Source: UBA1351 sp965140555 (lineage in GTDB: Bacteria > Bacillota > Clostridia > Lachnospirales > Vallitaleaceae). Taken from it: DNA of 64,000 nucleotides. The stretch lies in contig OZ223259.1 in NCBI GenBank assembly GCA_965140555.1, positions 2,046,001 to 2,110,000 on the forward strand, given 5' to 3'. Numbering within the stretch: the stretch's first letter is position 1; every line of letters begins with the position of its first letter. Below the pieces are notes generated by a model that was not told the DNA's origin, did no database searches, and worked only from the letters and a program-made list of their open reading frames with translations. Both the position numbers and the translations under genes were made by a program. Below are positions 42,391 through 52,148 of the stretch, piece by piece.

Positions 42391-43630
42391 AGTTATTGAA
42401 AAGTTGGAAAAAAGTAATTCAAGTGACGATGGACTAACGGTGGTAACAGTCGAGGGCGTTGCAGCCAAATCTGGAGATGTTTCCACATCTTTAGATCTTA
42501 TCGGAAATGCAACAGCAGAAACGACAGCGCCAGTTTTGGCACCAATTCCGGCTAAGGTGTTGGAAGTCAAAGTGACAGCAGGAACCTTTGTGAATGAAGG
42601 CGATGTCCTATTTAGTCTTGACCCGAGTGATGTTGAATCGCAAGTGACTCAAGCTAATTTATCGGTAAAACAAGCACAGGCCGGATTAAATCAGGCAGCC
42701 GTAGGTATAGATAATGCCCGTATGGCCATAGACAATGCCAATCTTGCCTATGATATGGCAGTAAGTAATTACGAGATGAACAAAGACCAATATGAGTATG
42801 CAGCATCTAATTTAGAAAAATACGCAACGATGTATGAAGAGGGAATTGTTTCAGAAGCAGAATATGAACAAGTGAAATTGCAAGCCTCTCCTGAGACATT
42901 AACGTTATTGGATAAACAATTGGCACAAGCAGAACAAGGCAAGGAACAGGCTCAATTAGGTCTTCGACAAGCACAAGCAGCTTATTCACAGGCGAATGCA
43001 GGTGTATCTTTGGCAAAAGAAGGTTACAAAACAGCTGTTGATACGAAAGAAGATTTGGTAGTTACAGCTCCTGTTAGCGGTTTTGTAACATCGGTTAGTG
43101 TCTCGAAAGATGGTATGGCATCCAACACATCACCTGCAATGATGATTGAGGCTATGGATGTAATCAAAGTGGCAACGACGGTGACAGCCAATAGCTTAGC
43201 TTATGTAGAAGCCGGCGAGACAGTACAAGTGAGTATTGAGGCATTGAATCAAACCTTTAGCGGAACGGTAGAGTCTGTGGCAACATCAGCCAATATGCAA
43301 ACCATGCTCTATCCCGTTGTAGTTGTAGTAGATAATGAAGATCATGCCATTAAGCCAGGAATGTTTGCAACAGTTAAAGTAACGACAGAGTCAGCAAAAA
43401 ATGCAATTGTTGTTCCGACAGAAGCTGTTATTATGCGAGACGATGCTTCTTATGTATATGTCCAAACAAGTGAAACTACGGCAGAACAACGGATGGTTGA
43501 AGTCGGTATCGATACAGGTTATGAAGTCGAAATTCTTGATGGAATTTCAGAGGGAGACGTCGTCATCACTGGAGGTGTTGGACTTATAAATGACAAAACG
43601 CAGTTGAATGTGGTAAGGGGTGATGAATAA
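42329..43630 (+). CDS. RND efflux periplasmic adaptor (membrane fusion protein)
   Basis: The protein has 433 residues; TAGGAGG is eight bases before the ATG at 42329, which lies within the regulator gene in another frame. It has an N-terminal anchor helix (FITIFIIIIILGVITVP), a lipoyl-like half (APVLAPIPAKVLEVKVTAG), a long coiled-coil hairpin (about 115-240, rich in Gln and Ala), the second lipoyl half (VVTAPVSGFVTSVSV), then beta-barrel and membrane-proximal domains (AIVVPTEAVIMRD). It links the RND pump to an outer component. It overlaps the pump gene by one base. Confidence 0.92.
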   Translation: MKKFITIFIIIIILGVITVPRVIEKLEKSNSSDDGLTVVTVEGVAAKSGDVSTSLDLIGNATAETTAPVLAPIPAKVLEVKVTAGTFVNEGDVLFSLDPSDVESQVTQANLSVKQAQAGLNQAAVGIDNARMAIDNANLAYDMAVSNYEMNKDQYEYAASNLEKYATMYEEGIVSEAEYEQVKLQASPETLTLLDKQLAQAEQGKEQAQLGLRQAQAAYSQANAGVSLAKEGYKTAVDTKEDLVVTAPVSGFVTSVSVSKDGMASNTSPAMMIEAMDVIKVATTVTANSLAYVEAGETVQVSIEALNQTFSGTVESVATSANMQTMLYPVVVVVDNEDHAIKPGMFATVKVTTESAKNAIVVPTEAVIMRDDASYVYVQTSETTAEQRMVEVGIDTGYEVEILDGISEGDVVITGGVGLINDKTQLNVVRGDE

Positions 43631-46600
43631 TGAATATTGCATCCCTTTCAGTAAAACGTCCCGTAACAACGGTTATGTTAATCTTAATCGTTGTGCTACT
43701 TGGTGTCGTTTCTGCAACAAGGATACCTATTGACCTGTATCCGAACATAGAAATACCCGTAGCCATTGTAAATACAACCTATGCCAATGTTGCACCGGAA
43801 GAAATTGAAACCTTGGTTACTCGTCCCATTGAAGAATCATTGGGAACCGTATCCAATATTGATACGATCCAATCCATAACAACAGAAGGCTCTTCCATTG
43901 TTGTGGTTCAATTCAAATTCGGAACGGATATGAACTTTGCGACACTGGACATGCGCGAGAAGGTAGACCTTATTAAAGGATACCTTCCTGATGGGGCCTC
44001 CGAGCCTATGGTTATGCAAATTGATATTAATGCCCAAGCTATTATAGAGATGTCCTTATCCGGTTCAGATATAGCGACATTACAACGTTATGCAGATGAT
44101 ACCGTTCGTCCTGCGCTAGAGCGTATCGAAGGTGTCGCTTCGGTTGATATCGGGGGAGGGTTTGACAACTATGTCTCCATTCAAGTCGATACGGAGAAGA
44201 TGAACGGATATCACCTGACTATGGATACCTTATCCGGTATGTTAGCTGCGGATAATATTAATCTTCCGGCTGGTTCAGTGAATAAAGGGGATAAAACCTA
44301 TTTACTCAGAACTGTCGGTGAGTATGAAAGCATTCAAGAGATTCGAGATATGCCGATTACCTTACCAACCGGCGGAATAATCCGATTGTCGGATATAGCA
44401 CAAGTTGAACTAGCTGAAAAAGATATGACCTCGATTACAAAAGTTAATGGTGAATCAGCCGTAAGTATTTCCGTACAGAAACAATCGGGAACAAATACCG
44501 TTCAAGTAGCGAGCAGTGTTATTGAAGCTATTAACCAGTTAAATGAAGATAGCCCTTATGAAATGAAAGTCATCCTTGATCAATCAGACTTTATTAAACG
44601 GTCCATAAGTCAAGTCGGACAAAACGGTATCATCGGTGCCTTACTGGCTGTCCTTATTCTATTTATTTTCTTAAGAAGCTTTAGAAGTACGATTATAATC
44701 GGATTATCTATTCCGATTTCTATTATAGCAACAGCGGTTCTTCTGTACTTCTCAAATATTACATTGAACATGATGACCTTAGGAGGTTTGGCCTTAGGGG
44801 TCGGTATGTTGGTGGATAACTCAGTTGTTGTTTTGGAGAATATTTATCGGTTTGTTCAAGAAGGCTACGATAGGAAAAAAGCTGCTATTATGGGTGCAAA
44901 AGAGGTGGCTATGGCCGTGACAGCATCGACATTGACAACGATTGCTGTTTTCTTGCCAATGGTCTTTGTAGAAGGTATTACGTCAATCATGTTCCGTGAA
45001 TTTTCACTTACGGTTACATTTTCTTTGGTGTCGTCCCTTATTGTATCCTTAACGTTGATACCGATGATGGCGTCTAAGTTACTCGTGGTTGATGAGTTTC
45101 AAGGGAAGCATCATGAAGCACGTTTCAAATGGATGGGACGCTTGATGGACCGTTCGGACAAAATTTATAGTGGAATTGAAGGCAAGTATAGAAACTTGTT
45201 AGAATGGGCGTTAAAACATAGGAAGACAGTTGTTTTAATAGCCGGAACAACGTTTGTTGCTAGTATTTTATCCGCCTTTTTGATTGGTATGGAGTTTATT
45301 CCGGAAGCGGATGAAGGAACCTTTGCCATTACGGTAGAACTTGAAGCCGGTGCACAAATAGAAGATGTATCCGAAGCGATGGATACGATTGTTGATAAGA
45401 TTAAAGATATTGAGACAATTGATTATCTATATTCAACGACAAATAGCGGAAGCCTTATCGGAGGCGCATCCAATACCGGTCAGATTAGCGGTGTTTTGGT
45501 TAAAGACCGTACGGAGTCCGTGTTTGATGTCGTTAATGAAGTACAACAACGAATCAAGGATGTTCCGGGTGTCTTAACAAAAGTAGCATCTCAAAGTTCC
45601 ATGGGAACGTTAACCGGAGGAAGTGCTATATCCATTCAAATCAAAGGAGAAGATTTGGATGTATTAAAACAAATCGGAGATGATATTGTAGCGGCAGCTA
45701 ATGACGTTGAAGGAACACGAAATGTTTCTTCAAGTATGGCAGACCCTATTCCGCAAGTGGAGATTCGACTACGCAATGACGACGCCGCACGATATGGTCT
45801 TACGACAGCTCAAGTATCTCAGGCAGTACAAGGTATGCTAGACGGACGTACAGCAACACGCTATAAGCTAGACGGTACGGAGTTGGATGTTATTATTGAA
45901 GGCGACAGCCGCTATCAGGAAAGTATTGAAAATCTGAAGCAACTGCAACTTTCATCCCCAACAGGAGCCATGGTGCCATTAGAAATGGTGGCTGATGTTG
46001 ATATGGAAACAAGCGCCGTAACTATTGATCGAATTAATCAATCCCGCTATATCACTGTGTCGGCAGGGATTTATAATCGAGATTTGGCCACAGTAACCTC
46101 TGAAATTAAAGAAAAAGTCAATGCACTTTCAATTCCGAAAGGGTATACGGTAGAGTTTGGTGGACAAAATCAGGAAATGGTTGAAGCCTTTTCAGATTTA
46201 GGACTGGCATTAATCCTTGCTGTGTTATTAGTTTATATGATTATTGCATCCCAATTTGAATCTTTGTTGATGCCGTTTATCATCATGCTATCAACGCCAT
46301 TAGCTTTTGCCGGTGGATTGTTGGGTCTATTCATTACCAATAGGACCCTTAATATAACCTCCATTATCGGGTTCATTATGTTGTCGGGTATTGTGGTTAA
46401 TAACGCCATTGTATTAATTGACTATATTAATACACGTCGAAGCACTGGAGAATCCCGATATGAGGCTATTATTAACGCCGGACCGATACGGTTACGACCG
46501 ATTATGATGACATCACTGACAACTATTCTTGCCTTGCTTCCATTGTCTCTAGGAATTGGAGAGGGAGCTGAATTACAAGCATCTATGGGTACTGTTGTTA

Positions 46601-46752
46601 TCTTTGGGTTGGTACTATCCTCCTTATTGACCTTGGTATTTATTCCGGTTGTCTACAGTATAATTGATGACCGTCATCAACACTATATAGCCAAAAAGGA
46701 AGATAAGAAAGCCAAAAGAGAGCAAAAGCGATTGGCACATCATCAAGAGTAA
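43630..46752 (+). CDS. RND-family efflux transporter (HAE1/AcrB-like)
   Basis: The protein has 1040 residues with the twelve-helix, two-large-loop layout: a first helix (PVTTVMLILIVVLLGVV), a porter loop, helices 2-6, a second loop and helices 8-12. The proton-relay Asp lies in GMLVDNSVVVLENIYR, and the second repeat has LSGIVVNNAIVLIDYIN. It would drive proton- or sodium-coupled export of hydrophobic compounds. The gene lies between its adaptor and two TolC-like genes, and the regulator upstream probably controls all five. Confidence 0.95.
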   Translation: MNIASLSVKRPVTTVMLILIVVLLGVVSATRIPIDLYPNIEIPVAIVNTTYANVAPEEIETLVTRPIEESLGTVSNIDTIQSITTEGSSIVVVQFKFGTDMNFATLDMREKVDLIKGYLPDGASEPMVMQIDINAQAIIEMSLSGSDIATLQRYADDTVRPALERIEGVASVDIGGGFDNYVSIQVDTEKMNGYHLTMDTLSGMLAADNINLPAGSVNKGDKTYLLRTVGEYESIQEIRDMPITLPTGGIIRLSDIAQVELAEKDMTSITKVNGESAVSISVQKQSGTNTVQVASSVIEAINQLNEDSPYEMKVILDQSDFIKRSISQVGQNGIIGALLAVLILFIFLRSFRSTIIIGLSIPISIIATAVLLYFSNITLNMMTLGGLALGVGMLVDNSVVVLENIYRFVQEGYDRKKAAIMGAKEVAMAVTASTLTTIAVFLPMVFVEGITSIMFREFSLTVTFSLVSSLIVSLTLIPMMASKLLVVDEFQGKHHEARFKWMGRLMDRSDKIYSGIEGKYRNLLEWALKHRKTVVLIAGTTFVASILSAFLIGMEFIPEADEGTFAITVELEAGAQIEDVSEAMDTIVDKIKDIETIDYLYSTTNSGSLIGGASNTGQISGVLVKDRTESVFDVVNEVQQRIKDVPGVLTKVASQSSMGTLTGGSAISIQIKGEDLDVLKQIGDDIVAAANDVEGTRNVSSSMADPIPQVEIRLRNDDAARYGLTTAQVSQAVQGMLDGRTATRYKLDGTELDVIIEGDSRYQESIENLKQLQLSSPTGAMVPLEMVADVDMETSAVTIDRINQSRYITVSAGIYNRDLATVTSEIKEKVNALSIPKGYTVEFGGQNQEMVEAFSDLGLALILAVLLVYMIIASQFESLLMPFIIMLSTPLAFAGGLLGLFITNRTLNITSIIGFIMLSGIVVNNAIVLIDYINTRRSTGESRYEAIINAGPIRLRPIMMTSLTTILALLPLSLGIGEGAELQASMGTVVIFGLVLSSLLTLVFIPVVYSIIDDRHQHYIAKKEDKKAKREQKRLAHHQE

Positions 46753-46797
46753 GTTATAATTAGTATAAATCTTTTTAACAAGAAAGGAGTATGCCTT

Positions 46798-48237
46798 TTG
46801 AAATATATGAAAGTCGTCAGTGCCACCTTGTTGGCAACGGTAATCGGCTTATCGTCATGGGCGGTCGGATCCGGCCCCCTCATGGCGGAAGACGAGACGT
46901 TGCAATTGACACGGGAAACATTTATAGAAGAAGCCGTTGCTTATAGCAGTACGATAAAAGAGCTTGATATTCAACTAGAAAAGTTGGTGAATCAGCATCA
47001 ATCCATGGATGCCATGTTAGAAGGTATGGAAAAACTATACGATAATTTAGATGATTATCAAGACCTTTATAATTTGGCACAGTATACCCAAAGCCAAGAT
47101 GCAGACTATTGGAGATATATGGAATTGGTTTATCGAGTGGGGCAAGGAGAGACATTAACTCAGGATGAACAGCTTGAGTTGTTTACCTTGTCACAGATTT
47201 ATGGGGATTTAACAGATCAAACGAATACGAATGTTGATCCGACTTATATGACCGTTAGACAGTATGCTATATATGTGAACTTAAGACCGGCCTTTGAGCA
47301 ATTAGGGTTAACAGATCCTAATTTGAGTCGAGCAGAAGAGTATGAGATGTTTGTCTATCCCTTAGAGGTAGCACCTGTAGCGTTGCAAAATGGTATTGTG
47401 CAGCTTAAACGGGGGGTTGAATTGGCAGAGATAGGGACAGCAACCGGTATGGGGCAACTCTATGACTCTTATAGCATGCTTACAGGTTACCTTGAGCTAC
47501 AGGAACAAAATTATGCCGTAGCAAAGGAAAAATATGAAGCGGATAAAACGAGGTATGAATTGGGACGTTTGAGTGAAGCAGACTATAAAGCCTCGGCCAA
47601 TACACTAGAAATTGCTAAGTTGAACCGAGATACCATGGAGCGTCAGCTGGATAATTTGACCATGAATATCAATCGCATGATAGGTCGTGAGCCAGAGGCA
47701 CCCATCAAGATTCAAGTGACCAATCAAGCTTTTATACCTCATGACTTAGAGGATGTGGATGTTTATATTAATCGAGCCCTTGAGGAAAGGAATGAGATAT
47801 TGACTCAAGAAGAAGCCATCCATGCCAAGGAGATTGAGATGACACAAGTAGACAAGTTTTTCTCAGACTCAAAGGATACGTATAAGGCCACGGCATTAGA
47901 ACTTGAAGTCCAAAAGAGTGAAATGGAATCGGTGGAGAATGATATCCGAATTGAATTGATTTCTGCCTATCAAAATGTATTGGAAAAAGAGAAAGCTGCG
48001 GATATTGCCAAAGGTGATTTAGATGCAGCCTATCGTCAATACAATGTAGTAAAAACCAATATGAGCCTAGGTTTTGTTACAGCAGCTACATTGAATCAAG
48101 TGCAAATACTCGTTTCAAACAGTTTAGAAGGTTATAATACAGCCGTAACGGATTATGATAAAGCTTATGAAGATTTGATTAATGCCAGTCAGATTGGCCC
48201 GGCATATCAACCAGAAGGAGGAATGACTCTTGAATAG
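46798..48237 (+). CDS. TolC-like secreted coiled-coil protein 1
   Basis: The protein has 479 residues from a TTG at 46798, eight bases after AAAGGAG. A signal peptide (about 30 residues, ending near PLMAEDE) is followed by long helices with Leu, Ala, Gln and Tyr spacing typical of TolC-type tunnels (EIGTATGMGQLYDSY, YEADKTRYELGRLSEADYKA, then a second half with YRQYNVVKTNMSLGFVTAATLNQ). The paired 'xLGxxxxxD/N' segments mark the two TolC repeats. In a single-membrane cell it could form an extracellular or wall-spanning conduit for the pump. It overlaps the next gene by eight bases. Confidence 0.8.
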   Translation: MKYMKVVSATLLATVIGLSSWAVGSGPLMAEDETLQLTRETFIEEAVAYSSTIKELDIQLEKLVNQHQSMDAMLEGMEKLYDNLDDYQDLYNLAQYTQSQDADYWRYMELVYRVGQGETLTQDEQLELFTLSQIYGDLTDQTNTNVDPTYMTVRQYAIYVNLRPAFEQLGLTDPNLSRAEEYEMFVYPLEVAPVALQNGIVQLKRGVELAEIGTATGMGQLYDSYSMLTGYLELQEQNYAVAKEKYEADKTRYELGRLSEADYKASANTLEIAKLNRDTMERQLDNLTMNINRMIGREPEAPIKIQVTNQAFIPHDLEDVDVYINRALEERNEILTQEEAIHAKEIEMTQVDKFFSDSKDTYKATALELEVQKSEMESVENDIRIELISAYQNVLEKEKAADIAKGDLDAAYRQYNVVKTNMSLGFVTAATLNQVQILVSNSLEGYNTAVTDYDKAYEDLINASQIGPAYQPEGGMTLE

Positions 48238-49354
48238 AAAAGCAAGCAAAACAGTCAAGAAAGCGGCCATGTCGTTGACAGCCCTTATCCTTATGGTGAG
48301 TCCGATTGTCGGGGCTGAAACCAATACACTGGATATGAGTTATGATACATATATTCAGGAAGTGAAGGATGAAAATAAAGACATAGACCGTGCAGAAGAA
48401 GAGGTTATGATTGCAAAATATACATTGGATAAGGTAGACGATCGCAAAGGGATGGGCTCATCCTCTCTAGATCGCAAACTGAGTCGCGGCTATAATATAG
48501 ATGAGGCACAGATGAATCTAGATTATGCCAAATGGACGAGCAAAATTACAGAACGTCAAGTTGAGCTTGATGCTTCAGTGGATTATTATCGTTATTTTGT
48601 TTTGAAAGATCAACGGCGATTGATTAAGGACAGAATCGATTTATTAGAAGATAAATTAGATAAAACAAAAATTAAGGTATCCTTAGGTACGGCCGTGCAA
48701 TCAGATGTACTAGACAGTGAACTCGCTATTAAAAAGGCAGAGCTTGAATTGCTTGGTGTAGAACACGATATGGACCAATTAGTTCTCAAACTAAATCGCT
48801 ATATGGATGTAGATTTGACGACGGCATTGTCCTTAGATATGATGTCAATTCCGACACCGGACTATAAAGTCACAGATATTGATGAACTGATGAATCAGGT
48901 AATCAAGTATAATGGGGACATACGAAAAGCAAAAGATACGAATAGCTTGAAGGTCACCTATATCAAAGCCTTGGAGGACTCGGGTTCGGATGAAGATAGT
49001 TCGGAAGTTATTACGGCTAAGAAGGAAGCATCGAATGCTCATTTTAATATTAATGACCAGACAATCGCAGTAGAATATGATATCCTATCGTCATACAATA
49101 ATTTATTGAATGCCAAGGATCAGCTAAGTATTCATACGTTGCAATTGGAAAATTTGAATCAACAATTATCCAATGCTAAGAAGCGCTATGATTTGGGATT
49201 GTTGACAGAGGATGGGGTTGAAGAGGCCAAATTGGCAGTTGCTGAAGAAGAGCTTAGTTATGATCAAGCGAAGCTAGATTATTATAAACAAGTGGAATCC
49301 TTTAAGATTTTAACGTTCTACGATGAGAACTTATATGAAGAGGATGAGGATTAA
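48230..49354 (+). CDS. TolC-like secreted coiled-coil protein 2
   Basis: The protein has 374 residues from a TTG at 48230, eight bases after GGAGG and inside the end of the preceding gene. It has a signal peptide of about 30 residues (core MSLTALILMVSPIVGAE), then long helical segments with the TolC repeat motifs DKTKIKVSLGTAVQSDVLDSELAI and AKKRYDLGLLTEDGVEEAKLAV. It is shorter than its neighbour. Two TolC-like proteins in one operon suggest a mixed assembly. The tail is acidic (ENLYEEDED). Confidence 0.8.
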   Translation: MNRKASKTVKKAAMSLTALILMVSPIVGAETNTLDMSYDTYIQEVKDENKDIDRAEEEVMIAKYTLDKVDDRKGMGSSSLDRKLSRGYNIDEAQMNLDYAKWTSKITERQVELDASVDYYRYFVLKDQRRLIKDRIDLLEDKLDKTKIKVSLGTAVQSDVLDSELAIKKAELELLGVEHDMDQLVLKLNRYMDVDLTTALSLDMMSIPTPDYKVTDIDELMNQVIKYNGDIRKAKDTNSLKVTYIKALEDSGSDEDSSEVITAKKEASNAHFNINDQTIAVEYDILSSYNNLLNAKDQLSIHTLQLENLNQQLSNAKKRYDLGLLTEDGVEEAKLAVAEEELSYDQAKLDYYKQVESFKILTFYDENLYEEDED

Positions 49355-49369
49355 GAGTTAGGATAATAT

Positions 49370-49410
49370 AAGAAAAACCGATGCGGGTCTTCTGTGCATC
49401 GGTTTTTCTT
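49370..49410 (+). terminator. terminator of the efflux operon
   Basis: AAGAAAAACCGATGC pairs with GCATCGGTTTTTCTT around an 11-base loop. The A-run in front and T-run behind could serve both strands. Confidence 0.88.
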
Positions 49411-49492
49411 ATTGTTCGATACATTTTGCCAACAGGCAAGAGGTGTGGTAGGATAGAAGGCAATAGGAAACAGTTAAGAAATGAGGTAAATG

Positions 49493-51574
49493 ATGAAAAA
49501 AGCATTGGTTATAGCAGAGAAACCATCTGTAGGTAAAGATATAGCTAAAGTATTAGGGTGTCAGTCCCGAGGTAAAAGTCATGCAGAGAACAACGCCTAT
49601 ATTGTAACATGGGCCTTCGGGCATTTAGTAACGTTGGCGGATCCGGAAAAATACGGTAAATCCTTCGGTGAATGGAATTTTGAGAATATGCCGGTCATAC
49701 CGGATCCTTTCAAGTTGAGCATGATTCCCAAGACAAAAGGACAATTTCTTGCTATTAAGAAGATGATTCATCGTCAAGATGTAGACCATATTATTATTGC
49801 TACAGATGCGGGAAGAGAAGGGGAATTAGTTGCCCGCTGGATTTTAGATTTAGCAGGAAACAAAAAGCCGATTAAGCGTCTATGGATTTCATCCGTTACA
49901 GACCGGGCCATCAAAGACGGTTTTAGCAAATTACGACGTGGGGAACAATATGATAATTTATATCATGCTGCTGTAGCGAGAGCTAAAGCGGATTGGATTG
50001 TGGGACTCAACGGAACCCGAAGTCTTATGGTGAAACACCAAGCTTCTCTATCTTTAGGACGGGTGCAGACACCAACACTGCAACTGGTTCGGGATCGGGA
50101 AGAGCAGATTATGAACTTTAAGCCAAAGACCTATTGGCAAGTGAATGCCATGATGGGTGACTTTAACATGCTTTTAAGAGATGAAAAAGGTGGTACGAGG
50201 TTCTTCCAAGAAGAGCAGGTCAAAACCATTGAAGATATAAGCAAAAAAGCGAAGCAGGCAGGACAGGCAGCGGTTATTGAATCGGTACAGGTGAAGAATA
50301 AAACAGAGTACCCCCAAGCACTCTATGATTTAACCCAATTACAGAGGGATGCAAACCGTTTGTTTCAGTTTTCGGCTAAAGAGACGTTGTCTATTATGCA
50401 AACCCTCTATGAGCGTCATAAGGTCTTGACATATCCACGAACAGATTCAAGATATTTGACATCGGATATTGTGGAAACACTAGCAGAACGTATTGAAGCA
50501 CTTCCTAGACAAAAGTATAAAGAAGATATTGCTCTAGTGAAACGGAGTAAAATACAAGGGAACAAATCCTTTGTTAATGATGCAAAAGTTGGCGACCATC
50601 ATGCGATTATACCGACAGAGCAAAGCCCGAATTTGATAGATTTTTCATCTAAAGAGATGAAAATCTATGATCTTGTTGTGAAACGATTCTTGAGTGTATT
50701 GGCACCGCCGCTCAAATATCAAGAAATACAGATGACGGTGAAACTTGATGGACTTGTTTTTGGTGGGAATCTCCGTGTTGAAGAAAATCAAGCAAAGTCG
50801 AAGACGTATAATAAAGGAGATAAGATTCCCTTTGGAGGTCTTCGTATTAAACGTGAAAAAACAGCACCTCCTAATTATCTGACAGAAGGAGACCTTCTAG
50901 CGGCCATGGAGAAAAATGGTCTTGGAACAGTGGCTACACGGGCAGAAATGATTGAGAAAATTTTGAGTAACCATTATGTAGAAATGGTAGGTCAACATAT
51001 ACGAACAACAGCTACGGGACGCCAGCTTTTGGAGCTTGTACCGGATAAGTTGCGTTCTCCGGCACTTACATCAACATGGGAAAAAGATCTGGTTGCTATT
51101 GAAAAAGGACAGCTGAAGTCAGACGTCTTTATGAATAAAATGAATCAGATGGCGAAAGAGGTTGTCAAAAGTATCAAGATGGACACACGAACATTCCGTC
51201 ATGACAATTTATCGACAGAATCCTGTCCTGAATGTGGCGAGCGATTGTTGGAGATAAAAAATAAATATGGAAAGAAATTGGTATGTAAAAACCCGGATTG
51301 TCATTATAAACGAAACCTGAGCAAAATGACAAATCATCGTTGCCCGAATTGCCATAAAAAAATGGAGTTAGTTGGGGATAAAGAGAACCAGACCTTTGTG
51401 TGTAGTTGTGGATATAAAGAAAAAATGGAGACTTTTGAGAAAAAGAAACGCCAACAAAATAAGACGATGTCAAAGCGTGAAGCACAACGTTATTTGAAGA
51501 AAAATGAAAAAAATGACGAGCCATTTAACAACCCGTTTGCAGATTTATTGCAAGAAAAGTTTCAAAAAAAATAA
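49493..51574 (+). CDS. topB: DNA topoisomerase III
   Basis: The protein has 693 residues; the ATG at 49493 follows TGAGG by seven bases (an adjacent ATG at 49490 is too close). The Toprim domain (ALVIAEKPSVGKDIAKVLG, ATDAGREGELVARWI) is followed by the type IA core, with the active Tyr in VLTYPRTDSRYL and the DHHAIIPTEQ motif. Two C-terminal zinc-finger-like units (CPECGERLLEI with a downstream CKNPDC, and CPNCHKKM with CSCGY) are present. It relaxes and decatenates DNA by single-strand passage. A basic, Asn-rich tail ends the protein. Confidence 0.96.
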   Translation: MKKALVIAEKPSVGKDIAKVLGCQSRGKSHAENNAYIVTWAFGHLVTLADPEKYGKSFGEWNFENMPVIPDPFKLSMIPKTKGQFLAIKKMIHRQDVDHIIIATDAGREGELVARWILDLAGNKKPIKRLWISSVTDRAIKDGFSKLRRGEQYDNLYHAAVARAKADWIVGLNGTRSLMVKHQASLSLGRVQTPTLQLVRDREEQIMNFKPKTYWQVNAMMGDFNMLLRDEKGGTRFFQEEQVKTIEDISKKAKQAGQAAVIESVQVKNKTEYPQALYDLTQLQRDANRLFQFSAKETLSIMQTLYERHKVLTYPRTDSRYLTSDIVETLAERIEALPRQKYKEDIALVKRSKIQGNKSFVNDAKVGDHHAIIPTEQSPNLIDFSSKEMKIYDLVVKRFLSVLAPPLKYQEIQMTVKLDGLVFGGNLRVEENQAKSKTYNKGDKIPFGGLRIKREKTAPPNYLTEGDLLAAMEKNGLGTVATRAEMIEKILSNHYVEMVGQHIRTTATGRQLLELVPDKLRSPALTSTWEKDLVAIEKGQLKSDVFMNKMNQMAKEVVKSIKMDTRTFRHDNLSTESCPECGERLLEIKNKYGKKLVCKNPDCHYKRNLSKMTNHRCPNCHKKMELVGDKENQTFVCSCGYKEKMETFEKKKRQQNKTMSKREAQRYLKKNEKNDEPFNNPFADLLQEKFQKK

Positions 51575-51582
51575 AAAAACAG

Positions 51583-51611
51583 TTGACAGGAATTCGCTAT
51601 AGTGCTATTCT
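51583..51611 (+). promoter_or_regulatory. sigma-A promoter of the 50-residue gene
   Basis: A perfect TTGACA (51583-51588) is followed after 17 bases by TATTCT (51606-51611). It starts only nine bases after the topB stop. Confidence 0.8.
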
Positions 51612-51656
51612 GAATTCAGACAAATCAACAAAAATTGTGAAAAAGGAGGTAGAACT

Positions 51657-51809
51657 ATGTTTAGTACAATCAAATTTAATGTTACTATGAATTTCAAAAA
51701 AGATGATCCGCGTATGGATTACATTGCCTACAGCAGTGTGGATGACGATGAATTGAATAAGACATACCCTACCTCAACCCCTTACTATAGAGGGATTCAC
51801 ATTTTATAA
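51657..51809 (+). CDS. small unrecognised protein, 50 residues
   Basis: The frame begins with ATG seven bases after AAAGGAGG and lies 46 bp after a consensus promoter. Its own terminator is at 51896. The product starts MFSTIKFNVTMNFKKDD and ends YYRGIHIL. It has mixed charge, no hydrophobic segment and no Cys, and is rich in Asp and Tyr. The near-ideal expression signals make translation likely. I do not recognise the sequence and see no function in it. Confidence 0.6.
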   Translation: MFSTIKFNVTMNFKKDDPRMDYIAYSSVDDDELNKTYPTSTPYYRGIHIL

Positions 51810-51895
51810 TATAAAATTTCGTAGGTTTTACATATTTTGCTGTGCCCACAATTGAGGGGATAGTAAGAGGATAAGATCAAGAGATAAGTGAATGT

Positions 51896-51929
51896 GAGCG
51901 ATGGGTATTAACACCCATGGCTCTTTTTT
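51896..51929 (+). terminator. terminator after the 50-residue gene
   Basis: GAGC and ATGGGT pair with ACCCAT and GCTC around a short AT-rich loop, followed by six T residues. The 86 bp between the gene and this site can also pair in part (CCCTTACTATAG with the later GGGGATAGTAAG). Confidence 0.85.
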
Positions 51930-52005
51930 GATGTTATAGGCAGAGATAGTTCTTAAAGTATGAACAAAATGAACTTAACTGAATTTTCTATAATATGAAG
52001 GATGA

Positions 52006-52043
52006 AAACCAAGACCATGGCAGAATATGGACTTGGTTTTTTT
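52006..52043 (+). terminator. second intrinsic terminator before the ABC genes
   Basis: AAAACCAAG and CCAT pair with ATGG and CTTGGTTTT, followed by more T residues. A TATAAT box lies 12 bases upstream of the stem (51989-51994) but without a good -35 partner. Confidence 0.75.
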
Positions 52044-52046
52044 GTT

Positions 52047-52075
52047 TGCAAGGAAAATCGTGGCAGAGCCACTTT
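52047..52075 (+). repeat. worn fragment of the 116-bp repeat unit
   Basis: TGCAAGG then CGTGGCAGAGCCACTTTT matches the GCAAACCGTGGCAGAGCCACTTTTC part of the tandem repeat at 12344-12650, with the GTGGC/GCCAC hairpin intact. It suggests this unit is dispersed around the genome. Confidence 0.5.
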
Positions 52076-52148
52076 TTATTTGATATAGAGAGTTGATAAA
52101 GCAGAATGCGGTAAAACGCGTTTGTTAAACAACAAGAGGAGGACCACT

